Both the position numbers and the translations under genes were made by a program. From JAWLGW01 sp964569055 (GTDB lineage: Bacteria; Planctomycetota; J058): a DNA stretch of 5,822 nucleotides. Under the pieces are notes generated by a model. It was not told the origin of the DNA. It saw nothing but the letters and a program-made list of their open reading frames with translations, and did no database searches. The stretch is taken from positions 1-5,822 of the forward strand of contig CAZMSZ010000448.1 of NCBI GenBank assembly GCA_964569055.1, read 5' to 3'. Shown here piece after piece: positions 1 through 5,822 of this stretch. Each line of letters starts with the position of its first letter. Within the stretch, counting starts at the first letter, position 1.

Positions 1-981
1 GCCTTGTGCGACCGGATCGCTCGGGCGGCCCGCGCGGCCGCGGACGAGGGGCTGGCGCTCGGCGACCTCGGCACAGCCGCTCGCGCGGTCCATGATGGGG
101 CCGGCGACGTGGCGTTCGCGGTCGACGTCCCCGCCGAGGACGCGCTCACCGCCTGGCTCCACGAGGAGGCGCGCACGCGGCCCCTCTCGCTCCTGACCGA
201 GGACGCCGGCTGGCGCCACCGCGGCCCCGCCGCGGGCGGCGGCGTGCGAACCCTGGACGGCTTCGACCACGGGGGCCCCCGGATCGTGGTCGACCCGATC
301 GACGGCTCGCGCAACCTCCTCGCCGACCTCCGCTCCGCCTGGACGGTGATCGGGTTCGCGCCGCCCGGCGCCGGACAGCCGCGCCTGAGCGAGCTCACCG
401 CGGGCCTGCTGAGCGAGATCCCGACCTCGCGCGCCCGGGCCCGCCGGCGCTTCGAGGGCACCGCGCGCGGCTGCCGGCTCGAGGAGCGGGAAGGCGAGGC
501 CGCCGGCGCGACGCGCCCGCATCGCGCCGACGACGACGACCGCGCCGATCGGGGCTACTTCCCCTTCTTCCGCTATCACCCGGCGCTGCGCCCCGCGCTG
601 GCCGCGGTCGAGGCCGAGTTCTTCGCCCGGCTCGAGCGCGAGGAGGGGGCCGACCTCGGCGCGTGCTGGGACGACCAGTACATCTCGAACGGCGGGCAGC
701 TCGCGCTGCTCATGGGCGGGACCTACCGCATGATCGCCGACCTGCGCGCCGAGCTCGCGCGGCGGCGCGGCGCCGTCACGCAGGTGGCCAAGCCCTACGA
801 CGTCGCCGGCGCGGTGGTGTGCGCCCGCGCCGCCGGCTGCGTGGTCGAGGACCCGAGCGGCGCCGACCTCGACTGCCCGATCGACGCGACCACCCCGGTC
901 GCCTTCGTGGGCTGGGTCAACCGCGCCACCGCCGCCCGCCTCGGCCCGCACCTGCGCGCGGCGCTCGCGGCGGCCGTGTAG
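1..981 (+). CDS. Inositol-monophosphatase-superfamily phosphatase, probably 5'-truncated by window edge
   Basis: This is a probable Mg2+-dependent, Li+-sensitive-type phosphomonoesterase of the IMPase/FBPase fold, likely cytosolic, acting on a small sugar or inositol phosphate; the substrate cannot be read from sequence. Numbered from the TTG at base 4 (325 residues), the metal-site motifs are all present: TED at 65-67 (the usual E-E/E-D loop), DPIDGS at 97-102 (canonical DPIDGT), and PYDVAG at 264-269 (canonical WDxAAG, supplying the third metal Asp, D266). A block near 223-248 (DDQYISNGGQ followed by MIADLR) recalls an atypical subfamily I associate with planctomycete-type genomes, not SuhB or CysQ. 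That link is from memory. An Asp run and Arg-rich stretch at about 143-183 looks like a subfamily insertion. The frame is open to base 1 and the first helix begins at once, so the true start is probably upstream and the TTG is doubtful. The gene converges on the kinase gene with a 31-base gap. Confidence 0.85.
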   Translation, partial: ALCDRIARAARAAADEGLALGDLGTAARAVHDGAGDVAFAVDVPAEDALTAWLHEEARTRPLSLLTEDAGWRHRGPAAGGGVRTLDGFDHGGPRIVVDPIDGSRNLLADLRSAWTVIGFAPPGAGQPRLSELTAGLLSEIPTSRARARRRFEGTARGCRLEEREGEAAGATRPHRADDDDRADRGYFPFFRYHPALRPALAAVEAEFFARLEREEGADLGACWDDQYISNGGQLALLMGGTYRMIADLRAELARRRGAVTQVAKPYDVAGAVVCARAAGCVVEDPSGADLDCPIDATTPVAFVGWVNRATAARLGPHLRAALAAAV

Positions 982-1012
982 TCGTCCTCCCCCACCGCCT
1001 CGGCGCCCGCGC

Positions 1013-5164
<4,152 letters not shown>

Positions 5165-5170
5165 GACCCC

Positions 5171-5176
5171 ACGATA
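5171..5176 (-). promoter_or_regulatory. Putative -10 box (TATCGT) of the kinase gene, leaderless type
   Basis: On the minus strand TATCGT lies six bases before the kinase ATG. It fits the TANNNT pattern of bacterial -10 elements, at a spacing that would put the transcription start at or next to the A of the ATG, that is, a leaderless mRNA. It stands out as an AT-rich spot in very GC-rich sequence. There is no clear -35 hexamer at the usual distance and no Shine-Dalgarno between box and start (only GGGGTC immediately before the ATG, too close for a normal ribosome site). This is inferred from sequence alone. Confidence 0.45.
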
Positions 5177-5205
5177 GTCGCTCGGTCCGGGGCTGGGCGA
5201 GGCGG

Positions 5206-5233
5206 GCCGGCGCGCCCGTCCGCCCGCGCCGGC
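5206..5233. repeat. 9-bp perfect inverted repeat in the divergent intergenic region (possible operator)
   Basis: The arms are GCCGGCGCG (5206-5214) and CGCGCCGGC (5225-5233) around a 10-base spacer, roughly midway between the kinase and globin starts. A second overlapping pair, GCCCGTC (5214-5220) and GACGGGC (5234-5240), uses the same area. The right arm ends 10 bases upstream of the globin -10-like box, so a bound protein could cover its -35 region. Both repeats are made almost only of G and C, so chance formation in this composition is quite possible. Confidence 0.3.
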
Positions 5234-5243
5234 GACGGGCCGT

Positions 5244-5249
5244 TAGGTT
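5244..5249 (+). promoter_or_regulatory. Putative -10 box (TAGGTT) of the globin gene, leaderless type
   Basis: TAGGTT fits TANNNT and ends six bases before the globin ATG, the same spacing as the box in front of the divergent kinase gene. This suggests transcription starts at the ATG. The alternative reading is that AGG within it (5245-5247) is a weak Shine-Dalgarno eight bases from the ATG, so the site is ambiguous. No recognisable -35 element is seen upstream. Confidence 0.42.
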
Positions 5250-5255
5250 GGACGC

Positions 5256-5630
5256 ATGCCCGAGCAGACCCCGTTCGAGCGCCTGGGCGGCGAGCCCGCC
5301 GTGCGCGCGATCATCGACCGCTTCGTCGACGCGGTGTTCGACGACCTCATGATCGGGTTCCACTTCCGCGCCGCCGACCGGGCCCGGGTCAAGGCGAAGG
5401 AGTACGAGCACGCGGCCCGCCACCTCGGCGCGCCGGTCCCCTACACCGGCCGGCCGCTCCGCGCGGCGCACGCGCCGCACCCGATCCTCGGCGGCCAGTT
5501 CGACCGCCGCCTCAAGATCCTCGAGGAGGTGCTCGAGGCGGCGGGCGCACCCGCGGACATTCGCGAGGCCTGGCTCGCCCACGACCGCGCGCTGCGCGCC
5601 GTGATCACGGGCGGCGAGGAGTGCGGCTGA
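5256..5630 (+). CDS. Truncated hemoglobin (group I-like)
   Basis: A 124-residue small cytosolic heme protein of the 2-over-2 globin family. Members bind O2, NO or CO and act in NO detoxification, O2 handling or redox chemistry; which applies here is not evident. It begins with the family signature FERLGGEPAVRAIIDRF (7-23) and has YTGRPLRAAH (63-72), where H72 is the expected proximal heme ligand (F8), then FDRRLKIL (82-89) and an LEAAGAP turn (93-99). It can be laid without gaps on M. tuberculosis trHbN (recalled from memory) from helix B through F. In that alignment position B10, normally Tyr, is V24; E7 is V45; E11, normally Gln, is E49; and CD1 Phe is kept as F37. The distal pocket is therefore not canonical. 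H75 is a second His near the proximal one. It lacks the N-terminal extension of trHbN. The gene diverges from the kinase and converges on the next gene, so it is probably monocistronic. Confidence is high for the family and moderate for the subgroup. Confidence 0.88.
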   Translation: MPEQTPFERLGGEPAVRAIIDRFVDAVFDDLMIGFHFRAADRARVKAKEYEHAARHLGAPVPYTGRPLRAAHAPHPILGGQFDRRLKILEEVLEAAGAPADIREAWLAHDRALRAVITGGEECG

Positions 5631-5652
5631 GGAACAGCGCGAGCGAGCGCGA

Positions 5653-5822
5653 CTACTTCTGCCGACCCCACAGGTGGACGGTCGCGCGCTCCTTGTCGGG
5701 GTCGCGCGAGCGGTAGACGAAGTCGACCTTGCGGATCACGCGGGCCTCACCGGGCAGGTCGATCACGCGGGTCTCGCCGCCCTCGGGCAGGACGCTGCGC
5801 ACCGCGACCTCGTGCTTGCTCC
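5653..5822 (-). CDS. C-terminal end of an unidentified gene, possibly a beta-rich secreted or envelope protein
   Basis: Reading the minus strand from the right edge gives 55 complete codons ending in TAG (5653-5655); the first two bases at the edge belong to an incomplete codon. The peptide contains VAVRSVLPEGGETRVIDLPG, then RVIRKVDFVYRSR, and ends in VHLWGRQK. The alternating hydrophobic/polar pattern suggests beta strands. The arrangement (E-x-G-x-T/S-R-x-I-D-L, then RxIRKVxFxYxS, then VxLxG) recalls a C-terminal module I remember from small secreted bacterial proteins of unknown function (DUF2541-like), but the rest lies outside the window and no function can be given. Codon third positions are strongly G/C in this frame, supporting real coding. 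The stop is 22 bases from the globin stop, tail to tail. Confidence 0.75.
   Translation of the reverse strand, partial: SKHEVAVRSVLPEGGETRVIDLPGEARVIRKVDFVYRSRDPDKERATVHLWGRQK

Noticed and set aside
5165..5255. The kinase and globin as a linked gas-sensing signalling system.
   Set aside because: The only support is divergent adjacency. The kinase has no heme-binding or PAS/GAF domain and no direct sequence sign connects the two proteins.
5631..5652. A possible terminator hairpin between the globin and the right-edge gene.
   Set aside because: Only a 4-bp CGCG stem with a 6-base loop and no T-run; too weak to call.

Overview
The window comes from a chromosome of very high GC content (well over 70% by eye). 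Codon third positions are almost all G or C, so long shadow reading frames appear on both strands. A large membrane-anchored Ser/Thr kinase with a TPR-type extracytoplasmic region, next to an atypical inositol-monophosphatase-fold gene, suggests a GC-rich Planctomycetota or Myxococcota-like bacterium. That placement is an inference from gene style, not from a marker gene.

Layout from left to right: (1) bases 1-981, + strand, an inositol-monophosphatase-superfamily hydrolase that is probably cut at its 5' end by the window edge. (2) Bases 1013-5164, - strand, a 1383-residue receptor-like Ser/Thr protein kinase. Its order is a small N-terminal helical module, a Ser/Gly/Pro-rich linker, a PknB-type kinase domain, one transmembrane helix, and about 930 residues of alanine/leucine-rich helical repeats. 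(3) Bases 5165-5255, a 91-base divergent intergenic region. It holds two -10-like hexamers (TANNNT), each exactly six bases from an ATG, and a GC-rich inverted repeat. (4) Bases 5256-5630, + strand, a 124-residue truncated hemoglobin, apparently group I. (5) Bases 5653-5822, - strand, the C-terminal 55 codons of a gene that enters from the right edge. It resembles a beta-rich secreted or envelope protein module.

Transcription alternates (+, -, +, -), so no two genes form an operon. The kinase and globin diverge from a shared promoter region. The other two junctions are convergent with gaps of only 31 and 22 bases and no convincing terminator. No metabolic pathway links the genes. The kinase looks like a sensor with a large protein-binding domain outside the membrane, and the globin a small cytosolic heme protein. 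Co-regulation through the shared intergenic region is possible but unproven.

I found no CRISPR array, tRNA, rRNA, insertion sequence or evident defence system. The points most worth a second look are the paired leaderless-type promoters, the non-canonical distal heme pocket of the globin, and an Asp-to-Glu change at a highly conserved kinase position.
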